A stretch of DNA of 64,000 nucleotides from Pseudomonas nicosulfuronedens (GTDB lineage Bacteria > Pseudomonadota > Gammaproteobacteria > Pseudomonadales > Pseudomonadaceae). The stretch lies in NCBI RefSeq assembly GCF_005877905.1, contig NZ_SWDV01000031.1:50507-114506 (forward strand), read 5' to 3'. The position numbers and the translations under genes are program-made. A model generated the notes under the pieces. It saw only the letters and a list, made by a program, of their open reading frames with translations, did not search any database and had not been told where the DNA came from. Within the stretch, counting starts at the first letter, position 1. Each line of letters begins with the position of its first letter. Positions 9,448 to 18,820 of the stretch are shown piece by piece.

Positions 9448-10230
9448 TCAGGCCGCGGCGGAGAACCAGTGCTGCCAGGCCAGGCGCACGGTCAGAGCGA
9501 GCACCACCAGAATGAATACCGGACGAATGAACTTGGCACCGCCGCCAATGGCCGTGCGCGCGCCAAAATAGGCGCCGACCATCAGCGAACTGCCCATGCA
9601 CAGGCCCAGCAGCCAGACCACCTGACCCGAGGCGATGAACACCGCCAGCGCGACGATATTGCTGACGAAGTTCATGCTGCGCGCCACGCCGCTGGCGCGG
9701 ACCAGGTCGAGCGGGTACATCAGCAAGGTGCTGACAGTCCAGAAGGCGCCAGTGCCGGGCCCGGCCACGCCGTCGTAGAAACCCAGGCCCAGACCCTGTG
9801 GCCACTGGCGGCGCTGGGCAATGCGCGGATTGGCGTCCAGCGGCGCCTCGGGTGTCTTGCCGAACAGCAGGTAGAGGCCGCAACCGAACACCACCACCGG
9901 CAGCATGCGGTTCAGCCATTCCGCTGGCATCAGGTGCGCAGCCCAGGCACCCAGGGCTGCGCCGATGGCGGTGGCGATCAGGCCCTTGCGCCACTGGCGC
10001 GGCTGGAACAGCTTGCGGCGGTAGAAGGTATGGCTGGCCACGGCGGCGCCGAAGGTCGAGCTCAGCTTGTTGGTGCCCAGCGCCAGGTGCGGAGGGACGC
10101 CAGCAGTGAGCAGGGCAGGGATGGTCAGCAGGCCGCCGCCACCGGCGATGGCGTCGATGAAGCCGGCGAGGAAGGCAACGCCGGCGAGAATGACGAGGGT
10201 GGTCGGGTCTACGACGAGTTCGAAGGGCAT
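9448..10230 (-). CDS. TauE/SafE (YfcA-type) anion permease
   Basis: 260 residues and about eight hydrophobic segments. The paired family motifs are visible: AGFIDAIAGGGGLLTIPALL with ALGTNKL in the first half and GFYDGVAGPGTGAF in the second half. Family members export sulfite, sulfoacetate or related organosulfur anions across the inner membrane; the substrate here is unknown. The gene converges on nudC with only 23 bases between the stops and no obvious terminator in that gap. Confidence 0.9.
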   Translation of the reverse strand: MPFELVVDPTTLVILAGVAFLAGFIDAIAGGGGLLTIPALLTAGVPPHLALGTNKLSSTFGAAVASHTFYRRKLFQPRQWRKGLIATAIGAALGAWAAHLMPAEWLNRMLPVVVFGCGLYLLFGKTPEAPLDANPRIAQRRQWPQGLGLGFYDGVAGPGTGAFWTVSTLLMYPLDLVRASGVARSMNFVSNIVALAVFIASGQVVWLLGLCMGSSLMVGAYFGARTAIGGGAKFIRPVFILVVLALTVRLAWQHWFSAAA

Positions 10231-10386
10231 GGGTCAGGCCTTGATCGGGGGCCCGTGGCGCCACTCTCTTGTAAAGAATGGCGCGCGGGAAACGTTAACG
10301 GGCCCGAAAGCTGCGACGGTCTGGCTGGCCGCGCAGGGATGCGGTGCGCATAATGCCGGCATTTCTACGAGGAAGGAAATCATTCG

Positions 10387-11031
10387 ATGCAGTACGACGG
10401 TCTGGCCTGGGTCGTTGCCTTCTTGGCCCTGTTGGCCCTGGTGGTAGCCGCCCGCATTCTGTTCGACCGTCACTGGTTCCTCGGCTGGTTGCGGGGTACG
10501 GCGGGCATGCTGTTCGTGGCTGTCGCCGTGTTGGTGGCGCTGGTGGCCTGGGATCTGCGCAGCTACGACCCGCTGCCGGCAGAGCGTCCGCTGGCGACGC
10601 TGAGCTTTCACAAGGTCGGTGAGCAGCGCTATGACGTCACCGTGCTGCAGGGCGATGAGGAGCGTCGCGTGGAACTGGCTGGCGACCTCTGGCAGCTGGA
10701 TGCGCGGGTGCTGGAATGGAAAGGGCTGGCACGCTTGATCGGCCTGGCGCCGGGTTACCGCCTGCAGGACCTCAGCGGCCGCTTCCTGGCCGTGGAGCAG
10801 CAGAGCCTGGGGCGCAAGGTGGCGCTGGCGGACGACGTGCTGGGGCTCGATCTGTGGCGCTGGTTGCGCGACGGCCAGCATGACCTGCTGACCTTCGTGC
10901 CCAAGGCAGGCCGGGTGAACTACCTGCCGTTGGCCGACCAGGCCGTTTTCGCAGTGCGCTACGGGGCCGGTGGGTTGACCGCCGAGCCAATGAACGCGGC
11001 GGCGAATCAGGCGCTGAAAGACTGGCAGTGA
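10387..11031 (+). CDS. Inner-membrane hypothetical protein (PA1825-like position)
   Basis: 214 residues. Two hydrophobic segments (about 6-24 and 38-55) are followed by a soluble domain rich in charged beta-strand-like sequence, so most of the protein probably faces the periplasm. PAO1 homologues at this position carry a cation/multidrug efflux label that nothing here supports; no transporter motif is visible. It is transcribed divergently from the TauE/SafE gene and followed by a REP palindrome and a terminator. Function unknown. Confidence 0.75.
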   Translation: MQYDGLAWVVAFLALLALVVAARILFDRHWFLGWLRGTAGMLFVAVAVLVALVAWDLRSYDPLPAERPLATLSFHKVGEQRYDVTVLQGDEERRVELAGDLWQLDARVLEWKGLARLIGLAPGYRLQDLSGRFLAVEQQSLGRKVALADDVLGLDLWRWLRDGQHDLLTFVPKAGRVNYLPLADQAVFAVRYGAGGLTAEPMNAAANQALKDWQ

Positions 11032-11040
11032 CTGCTTTTC

Positions 11041-11068
11041 TGTAGGAGCGAGCAAGCTCGCTCCTACA
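11041..11068. repeat. REP palindrome
   Basis: Thirteen-base perfect arms (starting TGTAGGAGCGAGC) around an AA loop. The same core, GTAGGAGCGAGC...GCTCGC, recurs near 39.7, 56.4, 59.4 and 61.4 kb, which marks it as a dispersed Pseudomonas REP element rather than a local operator. Confidence 0.85.
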
Positions 11069-11090
11069 AAGAGCCGCTCGTTCGGAAATG

Positions 11091-11119
11091 AAAAAAGGGA
11101 GCCAATCGGCTCCCTTTTT
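11091..11119. terminator. Bidirectional intrinsic terminator
   Basis: GGGAGCC (11097-11103), AATC loop, GGCTCCC, flanked by A6 and T5. It serves the plus-strand gene ending at 11031 and the minus-strand SDR operon ending at 11137. Confidence 0.9.
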
Positions 11120-11136
11120 CGTTTCCTCGATCAGGC

Positions 11137-11904
11137 TCAGGCGAGGAAGCCGCCGTCCACGTTCAGCGTGACGCCGGTGGTGTAGCTGGAGGCATCGCTG
11201 GCGAGGTACAGCACGGCGCCGGCCATTTCGCTCGGGTCGGCCACGCGCTTGAGCGGGATGCGCTGCAGGGCAACGTTGCGGATGGCGTCGTTGCTCACCA
11301 GCGCCGAGGCGAACTTGGTGTCGGTCAGGCCCGGCAGCAGGGCGTTGCAGCGAATGTTGAACTGCGCGCACTCCTTGGCGAAGACCTTGGTCATGCTGAT
11401 CACCGCGGCCTTGGTCACCGAGTAGATGCCCTGGAACTCGCCGGGAGTGACGCCGTTCACCGAGGCGACGTTGATGATGCTGCCGCCGCCGTTGGCCTTC
11501 ATCAGCTTGCCGCCTTCGATGGACATGAAGTAGTAGCCGCGGATGTTCACGTCGACGGTCTTCTGGAAGGCCGACAGGTCGGTGTCCAGTACGTTGCAGA
11601 ACTGCGGGTTGGTGGCAGCGTTGTTGACCAGGATGTCCAGGCGGCCGAACTGCTCGCGGATCTGTGCGAAGACGGCCTGGATCTGCTCCATCTCGCCGAT
11701 GTGGCAGGCAATCGCGGTGGCCTTGCCGCCGGCGGCGACGATTTCGTCAGCCACGGCCTGGCAGCCGTCGATCTTGCGGCTGGAGACGATCACGTGGGCG
11801 CCCTGTTGGGCCAGCAGCTTGGCGATGGCCTCGCCGATGCCACGGCTGGCGCCGGAGACGAAGGCGATCTTGCCTTCGAGGTCGAACAGTTGGGTCTTGG
11901 ACAT
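11137..11904 (-). CDS. Short-chain dehydrogenase/reductase (SDR)
   Basis: 255 residues, classical SDR length. Cofactor motif SGASRGIG at 17-24, NNAA at 94-97 and the catalytic S148, Y161, K165 triad (YSVTK) are all present. It should be an NAD(P)H-dependent oxidoreductase of the FabG-like group; the substrate is unknown. It lies 27 bases downstream of the phosphotransferase-like gene and is probably cotranscribed with it; this pairing also occurs in PAO1 (PA1827 region) as I recall and suggests a role in acyl or lipid metabolism. Confidence 0.92.
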   Translation of the reverse strand: MSKTQLFDLEGKIAFVSGASRGIGEAIAKLLAQQGAHVIVSSRKIDGCQAVADEIVAAGGKATAIACHIGEMEQIQAVFAQIREQFGRLDILVNNAATNPQFCNVLDTDLSAFQKTVDVNIRGYYFMSIEGGKLMKANGGGSIINVASVNGVTPGEFQGIYSVTKAAVISMTKVFAKECAQFNIRCNALLPGLTDTKFASALVSNDAIRNVALQRIPLKRVADPSEMAGAVLYLASDASSYTTGVTLNVDGGFLA

Positions 11905-11931
11905 GGGGGTTCTCCTTGTTCTGGGGCGCCT

Positions 11932-12999
11932 TTACAGGCGGGACTTGCCGATGACTTGCAGGCTCACCTGTTCCAGCAGCTTGTTGGCGTGGATGAAGGT
12001 GGCGAAGCGCTTGTCCTGGGTCTGGCCGTGGAAGAAGCGGTAGTAGATCTGCTGCATGATGCCGGCCAGGCGGAACAGGCCGTAGGTGTAGTAGTAATCC
12101 AGGTTGTCGATCTGGATGCCGGCGCGCTCGGCGTAGTAGTCGGCGAACTGCTGGCGGGTCAGCATGCCCGGCTCATGGCTGGGCTGGCGGCGCAGCATCT
12201 GCATCGGCTGCGGATCACCCGCTTCGATCCAGTAGGCGAGGGTGTTGCCCAGGTCCATCAGCGGGTCGCCGATGGTGGTCATCTCCCAGTCGAGCACGCC
12301 GATGATCTGCATCGGGTTGTTCGGGTCGAGGATGACGTTGTCGAAGCGGTAGTCGTTGTGGACGATGCCCGGCTTGTGATGATCGGCCGGCATCTTCTCG
12401 CGCAGCCACACCTTCACCTGCTCCCAGGCAGGTGCGTCGGGGGTCAGGGACTTCTCGTAGCGATCGATCCAGCCGCCGATCTGGCGCTGCACGTAGCCCT
12501 CGGGCTTGCCCAGGTCGCCCAGGCCGCAGGCGTTGTAGTCGACGTTGTGCAGGTCGACGAATTTGTCGATGAAGCTCTTGCACAGGGCGGTGGTCTTCTC
12601 GGCGTCGAGGTTCAGTTCCTTGGGCAGGTCACTGCGCAGGATGATGCCGTTGACCCGCTCCATGACGTAGAACTCGGCGCCGATCACCGATTCGTCGGTG
12701 CAGTAGGCGTACGCCTTGGGGCAGTAGGGGAAGCCGTCCTTGAGCTGGTTCAGGATGCGGAACTCGCGCCCCATGTCGTGGGCCGACTTGGCCTTCTTGC
12801 CGAACGGCGGGCGGCGCAGGACCAGCTCCTGGTTGTCGTACTGGATCAGGTAAGTCAGGTTCGAGGCACCGCCAGGGAACTGGCTGATGCGCGGCTGACC
12901 CTGCAGGCCGGAGATGTGGTCCTTGAGGTAGCCGTCGATCACGGCGGCATCGAGTTCTTCGCCTTCGCGGGAGCGGATGGTCTGGTCGGTCAACGACAT
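11932..12999 (-). CDS. Aminoglycoside-phosphotransferase-fold (APH family) kinase-like protein
   Basis: 355 residues. The catalytic loop VHNDYRFDNVILDP and the metal-binding VLDWEMTTIGDP are intact, as is a glycine-containing N-lobe (FPGGASNLTYLI) with QELVLRRPP. This subgroup resembles the kinase domain of ACAD10/11, which acts on hydroxyacyl-type substrates in lipid catabolism, not on antibiotics. Its linkage to an SDR and, 320 bases upstream, to an SCP2 lipid-binding gene supports a fatty acid or sterol-related role. The substrate is inferred only. Confidence 0.85.
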   Translation of the reverse strand: MSLTDQTIRSREGEELDAAVIDGYLKDHISGLQGQPRISQFPGGASNLTYLIQYDNQELVLRRPPFGKKAKSAHDMGREFRILNQLKDGFPYCPKAYAYCTDESVIGAEFYVMERVNGIILRSDLPKELNLDAEKTTALCKSFIDKFVDLHNVDYNACGLGDLGKPEGYVQRQIGGWIDRYEKSLTPDAPAWEQVKVWLREKMPADHHKPGIVHNDYRFDNVILDPNNPMQIIGVLDWEMTTIGDPLMDLGNTLAYWIEAGDPQPMQMLRRQPSHEPGMLTRQQFADYYAERAGIQIDNLDYYYTYGLFRLAGIMQQIYYRFFHGQTQDKRFATFIHANKLLEQVSLQVIGKSRL

Positions 13000-13264
13000 G
13001 CTGGTCCCTTTTTATCTAGGAGCTCGTCTTGTACTGGACTTCCCCGCGGGCCCGAGGCGCCGGAGGGGATGCGCGCAAGTCGGCGTCGTGCTGGTGCCTG
13101 ATGAATCGTGGCAGGATCAGGCAAAGCAATGATGGCGCCGGGTGATCATTGGCTAATCTAATGTCCGACCCCGTCCGTCACAAGCACACAAAGCCCTTAT
13201 TGGTATTCGTGTTGGGCCCCGATCAGGCTGCCTGATCCGGGCCTTGCAGCGGCGCGCGGGCATA
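13000..13264. other. Intergenic region upstream of the APH/SDR operon
   Basis: No gene is seen. It must hold the promoter of the minus-strand operon starting at 12999. A long hairpin lies at about 13215-13242, built from GGCCC/GGGCC and GATCAGG/CCTGATC around a CTG loop, with no T-tract. Confidence 0.5.
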
Positions 13265-13295
13265 AAAAAACCGGAGCCATGGACTCCGGTTTTTT
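13265..13295. terminator. Intrinsic terminator after the SCP2 gene
   Basis: A6-CCGGAG, loop CCATGGA, CTCCGG-T6. It lies 28 bases past the SCP2 stop on the minus strand and would also work on the plus strand. Confidence 0.9.
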
Positions 13296-13322
13296 GCGTC
13301 GCGCGGGGCGGTTGCCTCGGGC

Positions 13323-13634
13323 TCAGACCGGGAACAGTTCGCCCAGCTTCATTGCCAGCATCATGTCGCCTTCGGCGCGCAGCTTGCCAGCCATGAAGGC
13401 CTGCATGCCGTCGGTTTCGCCGCTGGTGATGCCCTTGAGGGTTTCGCTGTCCATGATCAGGGTGACGTTGGGGGACTCGGCGTCGCCCTGCACGACTTGG
13501 CAGGTGCCGTCCTTGACGACCAGGTAGTGGTTGTCGCCGTCTTCGATGTTGAACTGGAACACCAGATCCAGGCCGGCGGCCGCGCTGGCGTTGAACTTGC
13601 TCTGCATGGTGGAAACGATGTCAGCAACACTCAT
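13323..13634 (-). CDS. SCP2 sterol-carrier-type lipid-binding protein
   Basis: 103 residues forming a single SCP-2 domain: amphipathic N-terminal helix, the YLVVKDGTCQVVQGD strand region, and the typical C-terminal LKGITSGETDGMQAFMAGKLRAEGD segment. These proteins bind acyl chains or fatty acyl-CoA in a hydrophobic pocket in the cytosol. It is followed by a terminator and preceded by the histidine-phosphatase gene on the same strand, 58 bases away. Confidence 0.9.
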   Translation of the reverse strand: MSVADIVSTMQSKFNASAAAGLDLVFQFNIEDGDNHYLVVKDGTCQVVQGDAESPNVTLIMDSETLKGITSGETDGMQAFMAGKLRAEGDMMLAMKLGELFPV

Positions 13635-13692
13635 GGTTCTATTCCTTTTCTAGGTTTTCTCGCGCGACGTCGAGGTCGCATGGGGCCGGTTC

Positions 13693-14403
13693 TCAACGAT
13701 AGGTGATGAGTTCCGGCGCCTTCAACAGTTCCAGATGCACGTGACTGTTGAAGGAAGCCAGGGCCACTTCGCTGCCGCGGAACTTCAGGCGGTTGAGCGA
13801 GGTGTTGACGATCTGCCAGTTGAGCTCGAAGGCGTTCAGCGCCGGAATGCCGGTCACCTGCTGGAGTACCGCGGTGATGGTGCCGCCGGAGGTGAAGACG
13901 CCGATAGTGTCCCTGCCGCTGGCTGACTCCAGCAGGCGCTTGAGGCCGCCGTGCACGGTGTCGAGGAATTCGGCCCAGCTGACCAGGCCATCCTTGTCAT
14001 GGTCGCCGGACACCCAGCGGGCGATCACGTTGGAGAACAGGCGCTGGAACTCGGCGCGGTGATCGGCGGCATTGCGCATGATGTGCAGCGCCTGCGGCTC
14101 GATCTCGAGCAGGTCCGGCAGGTGCGCGCGGATCACCGCGTCGGCTTCGAATTCGTTGAAGGCGGAGTCGATTTCCAGGGCAGGCGTGGCGATCCCGGCT
14201 TCGTTCAGCCGACCCATCACCGCTTCGGCGGTGTGGCGCTGGCGGCGCAGGTCGCCGGCAACGCAGCGATCGAAGCGCAGGCCCAGGCTGGCCAGGTGTT
14301 CGCCGAGGATTTCCGCCTGGCGTACGCCGGTGGCCGAGAGCACATCGTAGTCATCGGCACCGAACGAAGCCTGGCCATGTCGAATCAGGTAGATGCTTCC
14401 CAC
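13693..14403 (-). CDS. Histidine phosphatase (phosphoglycerate-mutase-like)
   Basis: 236 residues from the GTG at 14403, chosen because the catalytic motif LIRHGQAS then falls at residues 6-13, as usual for the family; upstream in-frame starts would add up to 55 residues without family similarity. R8 and H9 form the phosphate-binding core, and the second histidine lies in SHVHLELL near the C terminus with GVFTSGGTI before it. The fold is clear but the substrate is not. It probably forms a transcription unit with the SCP2 gene. Confidence 0.8.
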   Translation of the reverse strand: MGSIYLIRHGQASFGADDYDVLSATGVRQAEILGEHLASLGLRFDRCVAGDLRRQRHTAEAVMGRLNEAGIATPALEIDSAFNEFEADAVIRAHLPDLLEIEPQALHIMRNAADHRAEFQRLFSNVIARWVSGDHDKDGLVSWAEFLDTVHGGLKRLLESASGRDTIGVFTSGGTITAVLQQVTGIPALNAFELNWQIVNTSLNRLKFRGSEVALASFNSHVHLELLKAPELITYR

Positions 14404-14614
14404 GCGCAGTATCCCGGCAGGGCTGAAAGTTCCGGCGAGGTTATGAGGATCACCTGGGGCTGTCAACGAAAAAACATACGCTTGTTTGAATGGCATTCGC
14501 TGGACTGATACAGCGGTTTGCCAGCGCTGGTGGCGGGCCTGCGGCGTGGGTATGCTTGCGGGATTCACTGCGCTTGTCGTGCGTGCGCGAACAGAATTGT
14601 AAAAGGGGATGTGA

Positions 14615-15643
14615 GTGGAGTTTCTAGCGGATTACGCGGGTTTTCTGGCCAAGACCTTCACCGTGGTGGTGGCCATCGTCATCGTCCTGGTGGTGATCGC
14701 CGCGTTGCGCGGCCGCGGTCGCCGCGGCGGCAGCGGGCATCTTGAAGTTCACAAGCTCAACGACTTCTACAAGGAGCTGCGCGAGCGCCTGCAGCACAGC
14801 GTGCTGGAGAAGGCCAAGCTCAAGGCCCTGCGCAAGTCCGAGGCGAAAAGCCTGAAGGAAGCGAAAAAGAAGAAGGGCGGCGAAAAGAACCGCGTCTACG
14901 TGCTCGACTTCGATGGCGATATCAAGGCCTCCGCCACCGAGCAGCTGCGCCATGAGGTGACCGCGCTGCTGACCCTCGCCACGCCGCGCGACGAAGTGGT
15001 GCTGCGCCTGGAAAGCGGCGGCGGCATGGTTCACGGCTACGGCCTGGCCGCTTCCCAGCTGGCGCGCATCCGCCAGGCCGGCGTGCCGCTGACTGTCTGC
15101 GTGGACAAGGTCGCGGCGAGCGGCGGCTACATGATGGCCTGCATCGGCGAGCGCATTCTTTCCGCGCCCTTTGCCATCCTCGGCTCCATTGGCGTCGTGG
15201 CGCAGTTGCCCAACATCCACCGTCTGCTGAAGAAACACGACGTCGATTTCGAGGTACTCACCGCCGGTGAGTACAAGCGCACCCTGACCGTGTTCGGCGA
15301 GAACACCGAGAAGGGCCGGGAGAAGTTCCAGGAAGACCTGGAAACCACCCACGAACTGTTCAAGCGCTTCGTCGTCCACTACCGCCCGCAACTGGCCATC
15401 GACGAAATCGCCACCGGCGAGGTCTGGCTGGGCCAGGCGGCGCTGGGCAAGAAGCTGGTCGACGAACTCAAGACCAGTGACGAATACCTGGCCGAACGCG
15501 CCCGCGAGGCGGATGTCTACCAGCTCAGCTACGTGCAGAAGAAGTCCATCCAGGAACGCTTCGGCGTTGGTGTCAGTGGCGTGATCGATCGCGTGCTGGT
15601 GACCTGGTGGGACCGTCTGGGCCGCAGCCGCTTCTGGCAATGA
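14615..15643 (+). CDS. sohB: Inner-membrane serine protease SohB (S49 family)
   Basis: 342 residues from a GTG start. One N-terminal membrane anchor (about 14-31) is followed by a lysine-rich linker and the peptidase S49 domain. The Ser-Lys dyad is visible as S169 (AASGGYM) and K221 (GEYKRTLT). SohB was identified in E. coli as a multicopy suppressor of degP loss and acts at the inner membrane/periplasm. The position matches PAO1 PA1832. A terminator-like hairpin follows the gene. Confidence 0.92.
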   Translation: MEFLADYAGFLAKTFTVVVAIVIVLVVIAALRGRGRRGGSGHLEVHKLNDFYKELRERLQHSVLEKAKLKALRKSEAKSLKEAKKKKGGEKNRVYVLDFDGDIKASATEQLRHEVTALLTLATPRDEVVLRLESGGGMVHGYGLAASQLARIRQAGVPLTVCVDKVAASGGYMMACIGERILSAPFAILGSIGVVAQLPNIHRLLKKHDVDFEVLTAGEYKRTLTVFGENTEKGREKFQEDLETTHELFKRFVVHYRPQLAIDEIATGEVWLGQAALGKKLVDELKTSDEYLAERAREADVYQLSYVQKKSIQERFGVGVSGVIDRVLVTWWDRLGRSRFWQ

Positions 15644-15667
15644 TGCTTCTGGCAAAGATTGGGTGTC

Positions 15668-15691
15668 GGGCGCCGGGATAGCGCCCGTTTT
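15668..15691 (+). terminator. Intrinsic terminator after sohB
   Basis: GGGCGC, 7-base loop, GCGCCC, then GTTTT, 25 bases past the sohB stop. Confidence 0.7.
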
Positions 15692-15717
15692 AGCGAATTC
15701 GAAAGAGGAGGGTCGAG

Positions 15718-16710
<993 letters not shown>

Positions 16711-16721
16711 CGAAACTCGAA

Positions 16722-16749
16722 GGAGCCCGCGATGGGCTCCTTTGTTCTT
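16722..16749 (+). terminator. Intrinsic terminator after acuI
   Basis: GGAGCCC, GCGAT loop, GGGCTCC, then TTTGTTCTT. An in-frame ATG at 16732 for the next gene falls inside the stem-loop, which argues against its use as a start. Confidence 0.85.
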
Positions 16750-16770
16750 CTGAGGCAAGGAGGCCTTGGA

Positions 16771-17379
16771 ATGGGATGGAGGTCAGTATTTCTCGGTAAC
16801 GAGAGCCCTTCGAGGGCGCGTCTGATTGCGATGTCGTCCACTTATGCCGTGCTGGGTCTGCTCGGACACGGATTAATTACCGATTTCATTCCCACTGCTG
16901 ACTGGCTCTCGGATGGAGTGATCCCTTCAGTATTGGTCGCAGGGATTCTGTCGCTCGCTTTCTACTGGACGCTCTTGACTGATCGTGGGCATTTCGCCCT
17001 TGAGACGCCTCAATTGGTGAGGTGGTTGGCAGTAGTGTTGGCGCCTGTACTGCTGTTCATGTGCTGTCTCATCGTGCTGGTCTATGCGGGAGGCGACCTG
17101 CAGGCGCGCTTTTGGGGACGGCCTCAGTCCGTGACTGTCACTCTGGAAAAGCAGCACACCAACAGTCGTCGTACTTGTCACTACCGATTGGTGGGTGAGG
17201 ATCTGAAGCGATCCCTGTTCAAGCACGCCTGTGTCCAACAGGAACGCTATGGGACATTGCCAGCGCGTGCCGCCTACGTTCTGGTAGGTAGGTCATCTTC
17301 TCTCGGTCTTCATATCGACGAGATCATGACGTCCAGCGGAGAACGGATACTTTCACCGCTGGAAGCCTTGCTTCGCTGA
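16771..17379 (+). CDS. Hypothetical membrane protein, compositionally distinct
   Basis: 202 residues from the ATG at 16771, which has AAGGAGG seven bases upstream; the longer frame starting at 16732 begins inside the acuI terminator. Three hydrophobic segments (about 24-42, 54-70, 85-104) precede a soluble C-terminal domain with two cysteines. Base composition is visibly lower in GC and the codon use less biased than its neighbours, suggesting acquisition by transfer. No family is recognised. It converges on the hydrolase gene with 14 bases between stops. Confidence 0.6.
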   Translation: MGWRSVFLGNESPSRARLIAMSSTYAVLGLLGHGLITDFIPTADWLSDGVIPSVLVAGILSLAFYWTLLTDRGHFALETPQLVRWLAVVLAPVLLFMCCLIVLVYAGGDLQARFWGRPQSVTVTLEKQHTNSRRTCHYRLVGEDLKRSLFKHACVQQERYGTLPARAAYVLVGRSSSLGLHIDEIMTSSGERILSPLEALLR

Positions 17380-17393
17380 CTGGAGCTACTGAT

Positions 17394-18248
17394 TCAACCC
17401 AGGTCTGGCAACAGGTAATCCGCCCACAGCGAATCGGCGAACTGGCTGCGGAAGAAGCCGAAGTGGCCGATGCGTTTCACGCCGATGTCTTCTGGCGCAA
17501 TTCGCTTCAGAGTTTTCCGCGAGCCACGGTAGAAACCGTGCAGTGATTCAGTGTTGCGCCCGGACATCATCTCGTCGTCAGTGAAGGAGATCGACGTGAT
17601 GGGCGTACTCACCGAGGAGTAGGCCTCGCGCACCGCGCCGCCTTCCGCACCCACCGAGTACTCGGGATTCAGGCACCAGCGCCGCCATTGTTCGATCACT
17701 CCGCGAGGCAGGTCGCCGACCACGCCCAGGCGCTTGCCAGGGAAGTAGCCCAGCACTGGCGTGATGGTCGGCGCCAGCAGGTACCAGAGCAGCCAGGCCT
17801 TGTGCCGTAGTCCCTTGGTGTTCTCGCGCCAGTAGCCGCTGCCGGTGGCGATGGTAAAGGCATGGTGGATGCGTTCGGTGCCGCGTACGAAGGGCAGTAT
17901 CTGCCCGCCGAGGCTGTGACCGATCCAGAACACCGGCAGGTCGCCGGCGGCCTCGACCACGGCGTCGAGCATCGCACTGCAATCGTGGTTGCCCCAGGCG
18001 AGGATGTCGACGTCCAGGTCACGCAGGTGGCCGGCGCGGGACTTGCCCATGCCGACGTAGTCGAAGGTCACGGTCAGGTAGCCGCGCTCGGCCAGCCAGT
18101 TGGCGAAGGCCGTGTAGAAACGCTGCTCGACGCCCATGGCGGGGACGATCAGCACCGCTCCGCGAGCTTCTCCGGGTGGGTAGTACCAGTGGCTGGACAG
18201 GCTGTGGCCGTCACCATTGTCCAGTGGACGAGGAAGCGGGGTGATCAT
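17394..18248 (-). CDS. Alpha/beta hydrolase
   Basis: 284 residues. The nucleophile elbow GHSLGGQ places the catalytic serine at S112, with FDYVGMGKSR before it and a C-terminal histidine in IGHFGFF. The N-terminal oxyanion region reads IVPAMGVEQRFY. The substrate is unknown; esterase or thioesterase activity is likely. It lies 11 bases downstream of a hotdog thioesterase gene on the same strand, and both are divergent from a TetR gene with a palindromic operator, so the pair probably acts together on acyl compounds. Confidence 0.85.
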   Translation of the reverse strand: MITPLPRPLDNGDGHSLSSHWYYPPGEARGAVLIVPAMGVEQRFYTAFANWLAERGYLTVTFDYVGMGKSRAGHLRDLDVDILAWGNHDCSAMLDAVVEAAGDLPVFWIGHSLGGQILPFVRGTERIHHAFTIATGSGYWRENTKGLRHKAWLLWYLLAPTITPVLGYFPGKRLGVVGDLPRGVIEQWRRWCLNPEYSVGAEGGAVREAYSSVSTPITSISFTDDEMMSGRNTESLHGFYRGSRKTLKRIAPEDIGVKRIGHFGFFRSQFADSLWADYLLPDLG

Positions 18249-18259
18249 GGTGCAGTCCC

Positions 18260-18697
18260 TCAGGCCTGGCTGATGTACATGGTGATGTCGGCACGGAAGA
18301 CCTTCTTGTCGCCGACGTAGGCGAGCACCGGAACGACCACGTCGCCTTCCTGGTTCCAGTCCAGCGCCCGGCCATCCGCCACGGCACGCACGTCGCCGTC
18401 AGCCTTGGCCAGGTATTCCACCGTCATGCCGCGGGGAATCCAGCGGCGTCCCGAGGGGATCGATACGTCGGTCATGGTCCCGGCGGCCAGCTCAGCGGCG
18501 TTGCACAGGGCAATGGCGTGGACGGTGCCGATGTGGTTGAGCACTTCGCGGCGTTTGGGGAAGGTCACTTCCGCATAGCCTGGGCGCAGTTCGACGAACT
18601 GCGGGGCGATGCTGGCGAAGTAGGGAGCGACCTGGCCGATCATGGCGCTGAACTGCGCGGGGCCGGCCTGCTGGTACATTTGCATCATCTGACTCAT
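18260..18697 (-). CDS. Hotdog-fold (DUF4442-type) protein, putative acyl-CoA thioesterase
   Basis: 145 residues. The central segment HIGTVHAIALCNAAELAAG is the hotdog helix region of the DUF4442/PaaI-like families, followed by the strand RGMTVEYLAKADGDV. Active sites in this group vary, so thioesterase activity is inferred. The ATG at 18697 is the first codon of a short divergent promoter region shared with the TetR gene, and the 18765-18789 palindrome lies 68 bases upstream. Confidence 0.8.
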   Translation of the reverse strand: MSQMMQMYQQAGPAQFSAMIGQVAPYFASIAPQFVELRPGYAEVTFPKRREVLNHIGTVHAIALCNAAELAAGTMTDVSIPSGRRWIPRGMTVEYLAKADGDVRAVADGRALDWNQEGDVVVPVLAYVGDKKVFRADITMYISQA

Positions 18698-18764
18698 GGC
18701 AACTCCGGGGCAAAGCGGATTGAAGATGGATGCGCGCCCAGGCAGTATACGAAGATTAGAAAGT

Positions 18765-18789
18765 AATTCTAGAAAAATATTCTAGAATT
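18765..18789. promoter_or_regulatory. Perfect palindromic operator between TetR gene and hotdog/hydrolase operon
   Basis: AATTCTAGAA, a 5-base AAATA spacer and TTCTAGAATT form perfect 10-base arms. It is AT-rich in a GC-rich background and lies 31 bases before the TetR start, the classic place for an autoregulated TetR operator controlling both divergent units. Confidence 0.8.
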
Positions 18790-18820
18790 ATGTGCGAGTG
18801 GTTTTTCCAACAGGAACCCC

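Noticed and set aside
16732..16770. Upstream ATG at 16732 for the membrane protein gene
   Set aside because: It sits inside the loop and stem of the acuI terminator and lacks a ribosome site; 16771 has AAGGAGG.
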